A stretch of DNA of 64,000 nt, taken from the NCBI RefSeq assembly GCF_037126265.1, contig NZ_JAYLLN010000015.1:8711-72710 (forward strand). The letters are read 5' to 3'. Positions 49,963 through 58,667 of the stretch are shown here, in pieces; the first letter of the stretch is position 1, and every line of letters begins with the position of its first letter. The notes below the pieces were generated by a model, which was not told the origin of the DNA, made no database searches, and saw only the letters and a program-made list of their open reading frames with translations. Position numbers and translations under genes: made by a program. The DNA is from Sphingobacterium tenebrionis (GTDB lineage: Bacteria > Bacteroidota > Bacteroidia > Sphingobacteriales > Sphingobacteriaceae).

Positions 49963-52029
49963 TTGGATATATTTAGCAAACAACGTTATACCATAACATC
50001 AGCATTACCTTATGCTAATGGTCCATTGCATATCGGTCATTTGGCCGGTGCATACATTCCCGGAGATATTTTTGTCCGTTTTCTACGTTTGAACCAAAAG
50101 GATGTGGTTTATGTCTGTGGTTCTGATGAACATGGTGCAGCCATTACCATCAAAGCCAAAAAAGAAGGCGTTACTCCACAGGAGATCATTGATAAATACA
50201 ACCTTCAGATCAAGGAGAGCTTCGAGCAGTTCGGGATCTCTTTCAACATATATCACCGTACTTCGGAGCCGATCCACCATCAATTGTCTCAAGAATTCTT
50301 CTTGAATCTTTATGAAAAAGGAGAGTTCATTGAGCGTTTCTCTGAGCAATATTATGATGAGGAATATCATCAGTTCTTGGCCGATCGCTATATCGTGGGA
50401 ACCTGTCCACATTGCCACAATGAAGGCGCCTATGGCGACCAATGTGAAAAATGTGGTACTTCCTTGAACCCAACCGATCTGATCAATCCAAAGTCTACTC
50501 TAAGCGGTAAAACGCCTATATTGAAGGAAACCAAGCATTGGTACCTGCCTTTGGATAAATATCAACCGTGGTTAGAGAAATGGTTGATCGAAGGAAAGAA
50601 AAATGAACTTAAATCCAATGTGTTTGGACAATGCCAATCTTGGTTGAAGTCAGGATTGCAACCACGTTCGATGACACGCGATTTGGATTGGGGGGTTGAT
50701 GTTCCTTTAGAGGAAGCCGAGGGCAAGAAATTATATGTTTGGTTGGATGCACCAATCGGTTATATTTCTGCCACCAAACAATGGGCAATCGATGAAGGTA
50801 AGAATTGGGAAGATTATTGGAAAAAGCAAAGTAACCCAGAAAATGATTCCACCTTGATCCATTTTATTGGTAAGGATAATATCGTTTTCCATTGCATTAT
50901 TTTCCCAGCGATTTTACATGCCCATGGGGAATATATCTTACCGGAGAATGTTCCAGCCAATGAATTCCTGAATTTAGAAGGGGATAAATTATCGACATCC
51001 AGAAACCATGCGGTTTGGTTACATGAATATTTAGAAGAGTTCCCTGGCAAACAGGATGAACTGCGTTATATGCTGACTTCTATTCTTCCGGAAACCTCCG
51101 ATAGTGAGTTTACATGGAAGGATTTCCAGGCACGTGTGAACAATGAATTGGTAGCGATTTTTGGAAACTTTGTGAACCGGGTTATGGTTCTTTCCCATAA
51201 ATATTTTGATGGTAAGGTTTTGATGGGTTCTCCATTGACTGCAGCTGATCAGGAGGTGTTGGATGAGTTGGCAAAAATTCCTGCGCAGATCAAACAATCC
51301 CTATCGCAATACCGTTTCCGCGAAGCTTTGGCAACCTTTATGAATGCTGCCCGCTTAGGAAATAAATACCTGGCTGATGAAGAGCCTTGGAAGGTTATTA
51401 AAACTGATGAAGAGCGTGTTAAGACTGTGCTTTTTGTAGCTGCTCAGATTGTTGGAAACTTAGCGGTGATGGGACAGCCATTTTTACCTTTTACCAGTAC
51501 AAAGGTTTTTGAAATGTTGAACCTGTCTGCAAAATCTTGGGAAGATGCAGGTAAAGCTGATTTATTAGCCAATGGCCATTTATTGGGAGAGACACAATTG
51601 TTGTTTGAGAAGATTACGGATGAGCAGGTGGAATTTCAATTGACGAAATTGGCGAATGCAAAAGCGCAAAATGCTTTAGCAGCTCCTAAGGCACCACAAA
51701 AGCCAAATATCAGTTTTGATGATTTTGGGAAATTGGATATTCGGGTAGGAAGGATTTTGACCGCTGAGAAGGTGGCGAAGACGAAGAAGTTGTTGAAGTT
51801 GACGATTGATACTGGTATTGATAAGAGGACAGTGGTATCTGGAATCGCGGAGCACTTTACACCTGAGGAGATAGTTGGTAAACAGGTTTCTATTTTGGTG
51901 AATTTGGAGCCTAGAGAGATAAAAGGAATACAATCCCAAGGGATGATTCTGATGGCAGAGGATGCGGATGGAAGATTGGATTTTGTAAATCCAATATCTG
52001 AGGTATCTGCTGGAAGTATGGTGAGATAG
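49963..52029 (+). CDS. metG: Methionine--tRNA ligase (MetG)
   Basis: No ATG occurs ahead of the conserved N-terminus, so a TTG is used. The TTG at 49963 gives MDIFSKQRYTITSALPYANG, the family length; an alternative TTG is at 49933. HIGH is HIGH (GPLHIGHLAGAYIP), the zinc knuckle CPHCHNEGAYGDQCEKCG covers about 150-165, the KMSKS-like loop is GDKLSTSRN, and the C-terminal OB-fold tRNA-binding domain (about 575-688) begins FDDFGKLDIRVGR. It charges tRNA-Met in the cytoplasm. A long inverted repeat with a T tract follows and may terminate transcription. Confidence 0.95.
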   Translation: MDIFSKQRYTITSALPYANGPLHIGHLAGAYIPGDIFVRFLRLNQKDVVYVCGSDEHGAAITIKAKKEGVTPQEIIDKYNLQIKESFEQFGISFNIYHRTSEPIHHQLSQEFFLNLYEKGEFIERFSEQYYDEEYHQFLADRYIVGTCPHCHNEGAYGDQCEKCGTSLNPTDLINPKSTLSGKTPILKETKHWYLPLDKYQPWLEKWLIEGKKNELKSNVFGQCQSWLKSGLQPRSMTRDLDWGVDVPLEEAEGKKLYVWLDAPIGYISATKQWAIDEGKNWEDYWKKQSNPENDSTLIHFIGKDNIVFHCIIFPAILHAHGEYILPENVPANEFLNLEGDKLSTSRNHAVWLHEYLEEFPGKQDELRYMLTSILPETSDSEFTWKDFQARVNNELVAIFGNFVNRVMVLSHKYFDGKVLMGSPLTAADQEVLDELAKIPAQIKQSLSQYRFREALATFMNAARLGNKYLADEEPWKVIKTDEERVKTVLFVAAQIVGNLAVMGQPFLPFTSTKVFEMLNLSAKSWEDAGKADLLANGHLLGETQLLFEKITDEQVEFQLTKLANAKAQNALAAPKAPQKPNISFDDFGKLDIRVGRILTAEKVAKTKKLLKLTIDTGIDKRTVVSGIAEHFTPEEIVGKQVSILVNLEPREIKGIQSQGMILMAEDADGRLDFVNPISEVSAGSMVR

Positions 52030-52037
52030 GGGGGTAT

Positions 52038-52116
52038 TGTCATGCTGAGCGTAGTCGAAGCATCTGTTCGTTAATGGCGTACAGATGCTTCGACTTCGCT
52101 CAGCATGACATTTTTT
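52038..52116 (+). repeat. 30-base inverted repeat (possible metG terminator)
   Basis: Arms 52038-52067 and 52081-52110 pair at 29 of 30 positions around a 13-base loop and are followed by TTTTTT. The arms share their TGTCAT ends and CGAAG/CTTCG centre with the inner arms at 12880-12953, so this is a second copy of that element, here placed where it can act as a terminator for metG. Confidence 0.75.
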
Positions 52117-52149
52117 ATGGGGCCTTATGGGTTAGAGATTGTATTGTTA

Positions 52150-52223
52150 AGATTGCTTCGTCGTGCCTCCTCGCAATGACGGGTTACGTCCTTACGATGA
52201 CGGGTTACTTCCTCGCAATGACG
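52150..52223. repeat. CTCGCAATGACG intergenic repeat, complete and partial copy
   Basis: A full 32-base copy (52150-52181) is followed by a degenerate piece and a partial copy (52211-52223). The same element lies at 12841-12986 and 27529-27599. The 3' end of brnQ (from the stop at 52192 to about 52225) is formed by this repeat. Confidence 0.8.
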
Positions 52224-53496
52224 GGGTGGCTATCAAGATCCCAATCACAAAACCGATCAAAGAAGGGACAACCCAGCCCAGATCATACGCAAAAAACGGG
52301 ATATGATTCAATTTATCAATCATCCCATCTCCCAAGAGGTTAAATTGCTTCAGCAAACCAATTATAGCCATCAACGTTGATGCCGCCAGTGCCAATCTAT
52401 AAGGCAATTTACTTTTCACAAAAGCTCCAAAAAACACATAATAAATTACCAGTGTAATCACAATTGGATACACAAAACTCAATATCGGATAAGCAAAACT
52501 GATGATATTATCGACGCCGGTAATAGAAAGCACACAGGAAACCACACAACAAATCGTCACCAACAATTTATACCCCAGTTTATTCCCAGTCAGTTCCGAA
52601 AAGAAAGTTCCAATGGCCGAAGTCAAGGCAATAGCAGTGGTCAAACAGGCCAATGCAATACTAATTGCAATGGCAATGGTGCCATATTCGCCCAATATCG
52701 ACCTGGAAATATAGATCAGTAATTCAGAGCGTTTGATACCCGTATCCGAAATCCCAGAGGTCGCACCCAAATAGATCAATCCACCATAGATAATGAACAG
52801 ACAAACAGCCGCCAGAGCACCTGCAGCAATCACCACATAGTTCTTCGATTTAATATCCTTATAACCTTTTGCTTTAGAAGCCATGATTATTATTCCTGCA
52901 AAGATCACAGACGCCAATACATCCAAGGTCTGGTAACCATCAATAAAACCTAGGGTAAACGACTCGGCAGTGCTCAATGCAGAAGTACTGTAATCTGCTA
53001 TTGGATTCATCACGCCCAATACAATCAAACCTATTAACAAAACCAATAACATAGGCGTTAGGAAATTCCCGATGATATCAACCACTTTTGAGGGAGCAAT
53101 CGTCAACAGCCAAGTTACGGCAAAAAAAGCGATAGAAGTCCAGATGGGTTGTGCATTCGGAAAGGAGGGAAGGATCCCCACTTCAAAGGTCGTGGCGGCG
53201 GTTCTTGGAATGGCGATCATTGGACCAATACATAACATGATGATCGATCCGAGGATTGGAGCCAAGTTCTTATGCACCCTTCCACCAAGGTCATTAAAGT
53301 CTTCACCAGAATTTACGATGGAAAGGATTCCAAAAAAAGGCAATAGTATTCCGGTCAAACCAAATGCTAATATGGTTATCCCAACATGATCTCCAATCTG
53401 AAGTCCGATATAGGGTGGCAAAAGTAAATTTCCGGCGCCAAAAAACATGGCAAATAAGGCAAAACCAATGGTGATAATGTCTCTAGTTCTTTTCAA
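52192..53496 (-). CDS. brnQ: Branched-chain amino acid transport system carrier protein (BrnQ)
   Basis: A 434-residue LIVCS-family cation symporter with about twelve helices. The start is a TTG at 53496 giving MKRTRDIITIGFALFAMFFGAGNLLLPPYIG, the characteristic family opening. It imports leucine, isoleucine and valine, coupled to sodium or protons. The last eleven or so residues (TPSLRGSNPSS) are encoded by an intergenic repeat element (52150-52223) and so are not part of the family. No neighbouring regulator; the gene is 43 bases downstream of folP. Confidence 0.92.
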   Translation of the reverse strand: MKRTRDIITIGFALFAMFFGAGNLLLPPYIGLQIGDHVGITILAFGLTGILLPFFGILSIVNSGEDFNDLGGRVHKNLAPILGSIIMLCIGPMIAIPRTAATTFEVGILPSFPNAQPIWTSIAFFAVTWLLTIAPSKVVDIIGNFLTPMLLVLLIGLIVLGVMNPIADYSTSALSTAESFTLGFIDGYQTLDVLASVIFAGIIIMASKAKGYKDIKSKNYVVIAAGALAAVCLFIIYGGLIYLGATSGISDTGIKRSELLIYISRSILGEYGTIAIAISIALACLTTAIALTSAIGTFFSELTGNKLGYKLLVTICCVVSCVLSITGVDNIISFAYPILSFVYPIVITLVIYYVFFGAFVKSKLPYRLALAASTLMAIIGLLKQFNLLGDGMIDKLNHIPFFAYDLGWVVPSLIGFVIGILIATPSLRGSNPSS

Positions 53497-53539
53497 AATA
53501 TAGGGGTTTAGTAAAAATAATCAATCAAATAAAGGTTCT

Positions 53540-54379
53540 TTAGAAAAATAAATCAATAAGTTGTTTAGCTTCTTTCACATCGTGTACACGAAGGAGTTGA
53601 ACGCCTCTTTCCAATAATAAGGTATTCAATGCGATGGTACTTGGTAAAACTTCCTCAGGTTTCAGGTCCAATTTTTTATAGATCATGGACTTCCTCGAAA
53701 TACCACCTAAGATCGGTAAACCAAAATAATGAAGCTGGTCCACCCGCATCAAAAGTTCATAATTCTGTTCAACGGTTTTGGCAAAACCATATCCTGGATC
53801 CAAAATAATATCTTTCACACCAAGCGCACGTAATTGAGCCACCGCATTTCCCAAATGTACTGCCACATCATTGACCACATCTTCATACGACGTTAGCTGT
53901 TGCATGGTGGAAGGTGTTCCGCGCATATGCATCAAAATATAAGGAACCTGCAATTCCGCTACCGTTTCGAACATCAAGGGATCTAAAGTCCCGCCGCCAA
54001 TATCATTGATGATATGTCCTCCCGCTTGTACACTAGCTCTTGCTACTTCTGCACGAAAGGTATCCACCGAAATAATCGCATCTGGAAATTCGCTCCTAAT
54101 GCCCTCAATAACAGGGATGGCCCTGTCCATCTCTTCCTGTGCAGTTATATCCTTTGCTCCTGGCCGGCTCGAATACGCACCTAGATCGATGATATCTGCA
54201 CCTTTAGAAAGCAAACGCTCCGTATGTCGCAAAGCTTCATCTAAACCATTATGCTTCCCGCCATCAAAAAAAGAATCTGGCGTAACATTCAATATCCCCA
54301 TGATCTTGGGCCTACTGAAATCCATCAATTGACCATTGATCTGAATCGTTTGACAGCTAGAAGTTTGGAAAATAGACAT
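53540..54379 (-). CDS. folP: Dihydropteroate synthase (FolP)
   Basis: A 279-residue TIM-barrel enzyme. KIMGILNVTPDSFFDGG is the pterin/phosphate signature at about residues 24-40, followed by DIIDLGAYSSRPGA, ISVDTFRAEVA, HIINDIGGGTLDP and the GYGFAKTVEQNYELLMR motif; RVHDVKE near the end holds the conserved His and Asp. The usual TRPG motif reads SRPG. It joins para-aminobenzoate to dihydropterin diphosphate in folate synthesis and is the sulfonamide target. A terminator lies just upstream, between it and DUF4920, so it likely has its own promoter, not visible to me. Confidence 0.95.
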   Translation of the reverse strand: MSIFQTSSCQTIQINGQLMDFSRPKIMGILNVTPDSFFDGGKHNGLDEALRHTERLLSKGADIIDLGAYSSRPGAKDITAQEEMDRAIPVIEGIRSEFPDAIISVDTFRAEVARASVQAGGHIINDIGGGTLDPLMFETVAELQVPYILMHMRGTPSTMQQLTSYEDVVNDVAVHLGNAVAQLRALGVKDIILDPGYGFAKTVEQNYELLMRVDQLHYFGLPILGGISRKSMIYKKLDLKPEEVLPSTIALNTLLLERGVQLLRVHDVKEAKQLIDLFF

Positions 54380-54387
54380 TATGCCGG

Positions 54388-54430
54388 GATTTTAAAAATA
54401 AATAAGGCTGTAAATTTTCATTTACAGCCT
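54388..54430 (-). terminator. Rho-independent terminator of the dapD-tsaC-DUF4920 transcript
   Basis: Arms AGGCTGTAAA (54405-54414) and TTTACAGCCT (54421-54430) with loop TTTTCA. On the minus strand the hairpin is followed by an A/T-rich tract with TTATTTATTTTT, 20 bases after the DUF4920 stop. Confidence 0.8.
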
Positions 54431-54450
54431 CCAAAATAAGGTTTTTAGGT

Positions 54451-54930
54451 TTACTTTACAACTAAAACACCATCTGCAACAACAGAGATGTCTTTACGTG
54501 GCTTAGTAATCTTCGCAATCTCTTCCTTGCTTTTTCCCATATCTTCGGCATAGTGTTTTTGCCACTCTACCGTTGTTTCTTTAACTTTTGCTTTCCCTTC
54601 AACAACTACGGTCTTTCCAACCAAGTCCTCCGGTACAAAATAAGCATAGTCCGTGAAACGAACCATGATCGGCTCTTGATCACCAGCACGTTTGATGGTC
54701 AGGAAACACCCTTTTTTCTTACATACCTGAACCACTTCTCCTTCGATCTTTCCGTTGAAAGATTCGGCCTTAGCAAAGGATTGCTCTAATTGTTTTACAG
54801 AAATAGCTCCTTTTTTATCGATTTTCTTTCCGTAGTTCACACCGACTTTGGCAGGTGTAATGGCTTGTTGCGCTTGGCTGATACTGATCATCGCGAATAC
54901 AGCAACAAAAATGGTTAGTAATTTTTTCAT
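54451..54930 (-). CDS. DUF4920 domain exported protein
   Basis: I choose the ATG at 54930 since MKKLLTIFVAVFAMISISQA is a clean signal peptide; an ATG 39 bases earlier would overlap tsaC. The mature part (about 138 residues) shows the DUF4920 pattern with VGVNYGKKI, EGEVVQVCKKKGCFLTIKR (a Cys pair reminiscent of an OB-fold metal or redox site), and TVVVEGKAKVKETTVEWQKHYAED. Predicted periplasmic protein; biological role not established. It begins 1 base after the tsaC stop codon, so translation is probably coupled. Confidence 0.85.
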   Translation of the reverse strand: MKKLLTIFVAVFAMISISQAQQAITPAKVGVNYGKKIDKKGAISVKQLEQSFAKAESFNGKIEGEVVQVCKKKGCFLTIKRAGDQEPIMVRFTDYAYFVPEDLVGKTVVVEGKAKVKETTVEWQKHYAEDMGKSKEEIAKITKPRKDISVVADGVLVVK

Positions 54931-54931
54931 A

Positions 54932-55513
54932 TTATTTTCTAATAAATTCAAATTTACCACTTGGATCAAGCTTCATGATGGTCGATGCTTTACCTTCCGC
55001 ATGGTTGTCTTGTCCAAATTTAACAACATAATCGACAGCTTTTCTAATTTCAGGGTCAATTTCATCAAAAGTTCCTGCGGATGGTTGTCCGCTGATATTA
55101 GCCGAGGTAGAAACGATAGGCTTCCGGAACCGTTGGATCAACTGCTCACAGAAAGGATGGTTGACGATGCGTATACCAATACTCCCATCTTCTGCGATCA
55201 CATTTTCAGCCAGGTTCTTAGCATCAGAATAGATGATCGTCAATGGCTTATCGCTCGCCTCGATCAATTCATAGGCAACTTCCGGTATTTCCTTCACATA
55301 ACTTTGCAACTGATTATCATTGGCCAACAATACAATCATGCTCTTACCCTTATCCCTGCCCTTTAAGGCAAAGATCTTTTCTACCGCTTCTGGATTTGTC
55401 GCATCACAGCCTAAACCCCAGATGGTATCCGTAGGATATAAGATGATCCCTCCAGCTTTTAAGGTTTCTAAAGCCTGATGGAGATCCTCCCTATCGATAA
55501 ATGCTCTGTTCAT
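54932..55513 (-). CDS. tsaC: L-threonylcarbamoyladenylate synthase (TsaC/YrdC/Sua5)
   Basis: A 193-residue YrdC-domain protein. ILYPTDTIWGLGCDATNPEAVEKIFALKGRDKGKSMIVLL is the core fold, with the basic ATP/bicarbonate-binding region KGRDKGK; IGIRIVNHPFCEQLIQRFRKPIVSTSANISGQ is the second conserved part. It makes the threonylcarbamoyl-AMP used for t6A37 in tRNA. The short form (no Sua5 C-terminal domain) agrees with TsaC. Located 7 bases downstream of dapD; DUF4920 follows after 1 base. Confidence 0.92.
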   Translation of the reverse strand: MNRAFIDREDLHQALETLKAGGIILYPTDTIWGLGCDATNPEAVEKIFALKGRDKGKSMIVLLANDNQLQSYVKEIPEVAYELIEASDKPLTIIYSDAKNLAENVIAEDGSIGIRIVNHPFCEQLIQRFRKPIVSTSANISGQPSAGTFDEIDPEIRKAVDYVVKFGQDNHAEGKASTIMKLDPSGKFEFIRK

Positions 55514-55520
55514 GAATAAA

Positions 55521-56345
55521 TTAAACCGCTACGTTATGCTCACGTAAGGCATCGTTCAACGATGTTTTCTTATCTGTAGATTCTTTACGTTGTCCGATGA
55601 TCAAGGCACAAGGTACCTGATATTCTCCCGCAGGGAATTTCTTGGTATAAGAACCTGGAATCACGACTGAACGTGCAGGAACATAGCCTTTATATTCTAC
55701 TGGCTCAGGACCAGAAACATCAATAATCTTAGTAGATGCCGTCAATACCACGTTTGCACCCAATACTGCTTCCTCTTCCACACGGATACCTTCTACCACA
55801 ATAGCTCTAGAACCAACGAACACATTGTCTTCTATGATTACTGGAGCAGCTTGAACAGGTTCTAGAACACCACCGATACCAACACCACCACTTAGATGTA
55901 CGTTTTTACCGATCTGCGCACAGGAACCTACCGTAGCCCAAGTGTCCACCATCGTTCCCTCATCTACATAAGCACCAATATTTACATAAGAAGGCATCAT
56001 GATTACCCCTTTAGCCAAGAATGCACCGTATCTTGCCGAAGCACCAGGTACTACACGAACACCAAGATCCTTGTAATTGGATTTCAATTTCATTTTATCG
56101 TGGTAAACAAAAGGATCGTTCTTGATCTCTTTCATCGCACGGATTGGAAAATAAAGGATTACCGCTTTTTTGATCCAATCGTTCACATGCCAACGCTCAC
56201 CAACAGGCTCCGCTACACGTAGATCTCCTTCATCCAACATTTGGATCACAAAAGCGATCGCTTCAAAGTATTCTTTATATTCTAATAATTGTCTGTTTTC
56301 CCAAGCTTCTTCAACTAGTTTCTTCAGGTTGCTTATTTCTGTCAT
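55521..56345 (-). CDS. dapD: 2,3,4,5-tetrahydropyridine-2,6-dicarboxylate N-succinyltransferase (DapD)
   Basis: Start at the ATG at 56345 (MTEISNLKKLVEEAWENRQ, 274 residues); an upstream ATG at 56378 is in frame but would give a hydrophobic extension not found in the family and start inside the -7 box. The left-handed parallel beta-helix is seen as hexapeptide repeats from about 105 to 235, including GAFLAKGVIMMPSYVNIGAYV, GGVGIGGVLEPVQAAPVIIED and GSRAIVVEG. It acylates the cyclic intermediate of lysine/diaminopimelate synthesis. A -7 box lies 31 bases upstream, facing away from that of the S4 gene. Confidence 0.94.
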   Translation of the reverse strand: MTEISNLKKLVEEAWENRQLLEYKEYFEAIAFVIQMLDEGDLRVAEPVGERWHVNDWIKKAVILYFPIRAMKEIKNDPFVYHDKMKLKSNYKDLGVRVVPGASARYGAFLAKGVIMMPSYVNIGAYVDEGTMVDTWATVGSCAQIGKNVHLSGGVGIGGVLEPVQAAPVIIEDNVFVGSRAIVVEGIRVEEEAVLGANVVLTASTKIIDVSGPEPVEYKGYVPARSVVIPGSYTKKFPAGEYQVPCALIIGQRKESTDKKTSLNDALREHNVAV

Positions 56346-56375
56346 AATGATTGCTGAACTTATAATAATTAGGCA

Positions 56376-56403
56376 CAAATATAAGAAACTATCCCTATTT
56401 TTG
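56376..56403. promoter_or_regulatory. Back-to-back -7 boxes for dapD and the S4 protein gene
   Basis: On the minus strand TATATTTG (56376-56383) faces dapD, and on the plus strand TATTTTTG (56396-56403) faces the S4 gene; both match TAnnTTTG. The plus-strand box ends 5 bases before the ATG at 56409, so that transcript would start at or next to its start codon. Confidence 0.55.
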
Positions 56404-56408
56404 TTATT

Positions 56409-56822
56409 ATGGCGGAAGAGAAAGAGAAATTACGAATAGATAAATATTTGTGGGCAATTCGCTTATTTAAGACCAGGAGTTTGGCTACGGAAGCCTGCAA
56501 AGCAGGACGTGTGAAATTGAAAGGGCAGAACGTAAAACCATCTGCGGTGGTGAAAGTTGGCGATCAATACAGCATACAAAAAGGGATCGAAAGAAAGGTT
56601 ATCTTAGTTACCGGCCTTTTGGAGAGGAGGGTGGATGCCAAAACTGCGGTTCAATTTTACGAAGATCACACACCGGAAGAAGAAACCTATGGTTTCAAAT
56701 CCGTATTCCATGCGCCAGTCCTCAAAAGAGATCGTGGTACCGGGCGACCAACTAAAAAGGACCGTCGGGAGATCGATGATCTGAAAAGCGATTGGTGGGA
56801 GAACGAAGAAGAAGATAAATAG
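56409..56822 (+). CDS. S4-domain RNA-binding protein (Hsp15-like)
   Basis: A 137-residue protein with an S4 domain at about 8-68 (LRIDKYLWAIRLFKTRSLATEACKAGRVKLKGQNVKPS) and a basic/acidic C-terminal tail (RDRGTGRPTKKDRREID). It matches Hsp15, which rescues stalled 50S subunits carrying nascent chains. Cytoplasmic. The ATG is only 5 bases after a -7 box, so the mRNA may be leaderless. The next gene, the DUF6377 regulator, follows after 14 bases and could be co-transcribed, though its function seems unrelated. Confidence 0.9.
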   Translation: MAEEKEKLRIDKYLWAIRLFKTRSLATEACKAGRVKLKGQNVKPSAVVKVGDQYSIQKGIERKVILVTGLLERRVDAKTAVQFYEDHTPEEETYGFKSVFHAPVLKRDRGTGRPTKKDRREIDDLKSDWWENEEEDK

Positions 56823-56836
56823 ACAATTATTACCTG

Positions 56837-58477
56837 ATGTTATTAAGAATATTCATTTTATGGGTTATGTTATCCATGGGCAAGCTATTGTTTGCCGATG
56901 ATACTGCCATATCTGTATCTACCGATTCGGTGGAAAGGGAATTGCAGAATACCCTTGCCCGGAAAATGGAATTTGAACGCGTCAAATTGAAGGATATCTT
57001 TCAGATCAAAGAGGCTTTGCGCAATACCAAAAGTATCAATACCCGCTATGACCTCCATTTGAAGTTATATAAGGCTTTCCTTACCTATCAGATGGATTCG
57101 GCGATCTATTATGTCAATCAGAATCTGCAGTTGGCCAATGAACTGAATGATGTATTTAAGCAGAACCAATCCCATATCCAATTGGCGGGGCTTTATTCAT
57201 CGGCCGGTCGATTTATTGAATCCAATGATATCCTAAAGCAGATCCACCGAAAGGGATTAGCCGATGAATTGTTGGCCGATTATTATCGTACCTATTCCGA
57301 CTTTTACTCCCATTACGGTCAAAGTACTAATTATAATCATTATTTTACCTTAAGCGAGATCTACCGGGACTCCCTTTTATCGGTTATTCCTGAAAATTCT
57401 TTGGACCATCGCTTGATCATGGCGACCAGGGATCTATTTCGCAATAACCTGGATAGTGCCGAGACGGCATTCCTAAAATTACTCAGTGAGTATGAGGAAC
57501 CGCACCATGAAAGGGCCGTAATTGCCTATCTATTGGGGCTGGTACATAAGATGCGGTCAAATCGCGAAAAGCAGATCTATTATTTTGGGCTATCTGCGAT
57601 TACCGATATCAAGAATTCCGTGAAGGATAATGCCTCTCTACAGAGCCTTGCCTTGGTTTATTTTGAAAAAAATGATATTGATAAGGCCTACCTATTTATA
57701 CAGGAGGCCATGGAAGATGCCCTTTTCTGTAATGTGAGGTACCGAACCATTGAAAACTCCTCCTTTTATCCGATCATCAATTCGGCCTTTCAGGAAAAGG
57801 AACAAGCTAGGAAGAAACAACTCACTACCTTCCTGTATACCATTAGTATCATGTCTGCCTTGTTGTTATTGGTGCTGATCGTGGTTTATTTGCAGATGAA
57901 GCGGTTGAAGGAAGCCCGAAAGGACCTGAATAATGTGAATAACGAACTCCAATTACTGAATGCCGAGTTATTGAAGGTTAATGATGATCTTCAGGAAGCC
58001 AACCTTGTCAAGGAAGAATATATGGCGCAGTTTTTTGAACTGTGCTCCTCTTATATTGAAAAACTGGATCATAATCGGAAAAGCATGCTCAAAAAGCTTT
58101 CCAGCAAACAATACGATGAACTGACCAAAGAATTGAAATCCCAGGATAACATCAAAACGGAACTGGAAGATCTTTACCATCATTTCGATGTGATCTTTTT
58201 GAGTCTTTATCCAACCTTTATACAAGAGTTCAATAAACTATTGAAACCTGAGGAACAAATCATCCTCAAACCTGACGAATTGTTGAATTCCGAGCTTCGG
58301 ATCTTTGCCTTGATTCGTTTGGGAATTTCTGATTCCACCAAGATTGCCCAGTTCCTCCGGTACTCCTTAAGAACGGTTTATAACTACCGCGTGAAAGTGA
58401 AAAATAAGGTCATTGGTTCCAAAGAAGACTTCGATGAACGCATCAAAGAGATCGGAAACATGACGATTCAACCTTAA
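56837..58477 (+). CDS. Membrane TPR/HTH regulator (DUF6377 type), probable PUL sensor
   Basis: A 546-residue protein with a signal peptide (to about 21), an all-helical TPR-like periplasmic part (about 30-325), one membrane helix (332-354) and a cytoplasmic part with a coiled coil (355-395) and a C-terminal LuxR-like helix-turn-helix (about 482-525: LNSELRIFALIRLGISDSTKIAQFLRYSLRTVYNYRVK). This layout is that of the DUF6377 family found beside SusC/SusD genes in Bacteroidota. It likely senses a sugar in the periplasm and controls the susC gene that follows after 190 bases. No kinase or phosphoacceptor domain is seen, unlike hybrid two-component sensors. Confidence 0.85.
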   Translation: MLLRIFILWVMLSMGKLLFADDTAISVSTDSVERELQNTLARKMEFERVKLKDIFQIKEALRNTKSINTRYDLHLKLYKAFLTYQMDSAIYYVNQNLQLANELNDVFKQNQSHIQLAGLYSSAGRFIESNDILKQIHRKGLADELLADYYRTYSDFYSHYGQSTNYNHYFTLSEIYRDSLLSVIPENSLDHRLIMATRDLFRNNLDSAETAFLKLLSEYEEPHHERAVIAYLLGLVHKMRSNREKQIYYFGLSAITDIKNSVKDNASLQSLALVYFEKNDIDKAYLFIQEAMEDALFCNVRYRTIENSSFYPIINSAFQEKEQARKKQLTTFLYTISIMSALLLLVLIVVYLQMKRLKEARKDLNNVNNELQLLNAELLKVNDDLQEANLVKEEYMAQFFELCSSYIEKLDHNRKSMLKKLSSKQYDELTKELKSQDNIKTELEDLYHHFDVIFLSLYPTFIQEFNKLLKPEEQIILKPDELLNSELRIFALIRLGISDSTKIAQFLRYSLRTVYNYRVKVKNKVIGSKEDFDERIKEIGNMTIQP

Positions 58478-58594
58478 AATGGGTTACTTTTTTTCTCTGT
58501 AAAAACATCTATTTTGTTGACTGATAGTGGTTTTTGCTTTACTTCGTTTACTTTTTTAAAATTAGCCTTAACCATTTCGTAATATCAGCTTATT

Positions 58595-58618
58595 CCTTGC
58601 TTAACTTTGGTAACAAGG
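58595..58618 (+). promoter_or_regulatory. susC promoter -7 box with overlapping inverted repeat
   Basis: The -7 box TAACTTTG (58602-58609) is framed by CCTTG (58595-58599) and CAAGG (58614-58618), with TTA and TAA as inner arms. Symmetric placement over the -7 box makes it a candidate regulator site. It lies 59 bases before the susC ATG. Confidence 0.45.
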
Positions 58619-58667
58619 ATTAAGGTTCTACCTGAATTATTTTAAATTATAAACTAGTTATACACCC

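Noticed and set aside
54848..55366. 172-codon open frame opposite tsaC and DUF4920
   Set aside because: Antisense to two conserved genes and without any recognisable domain.
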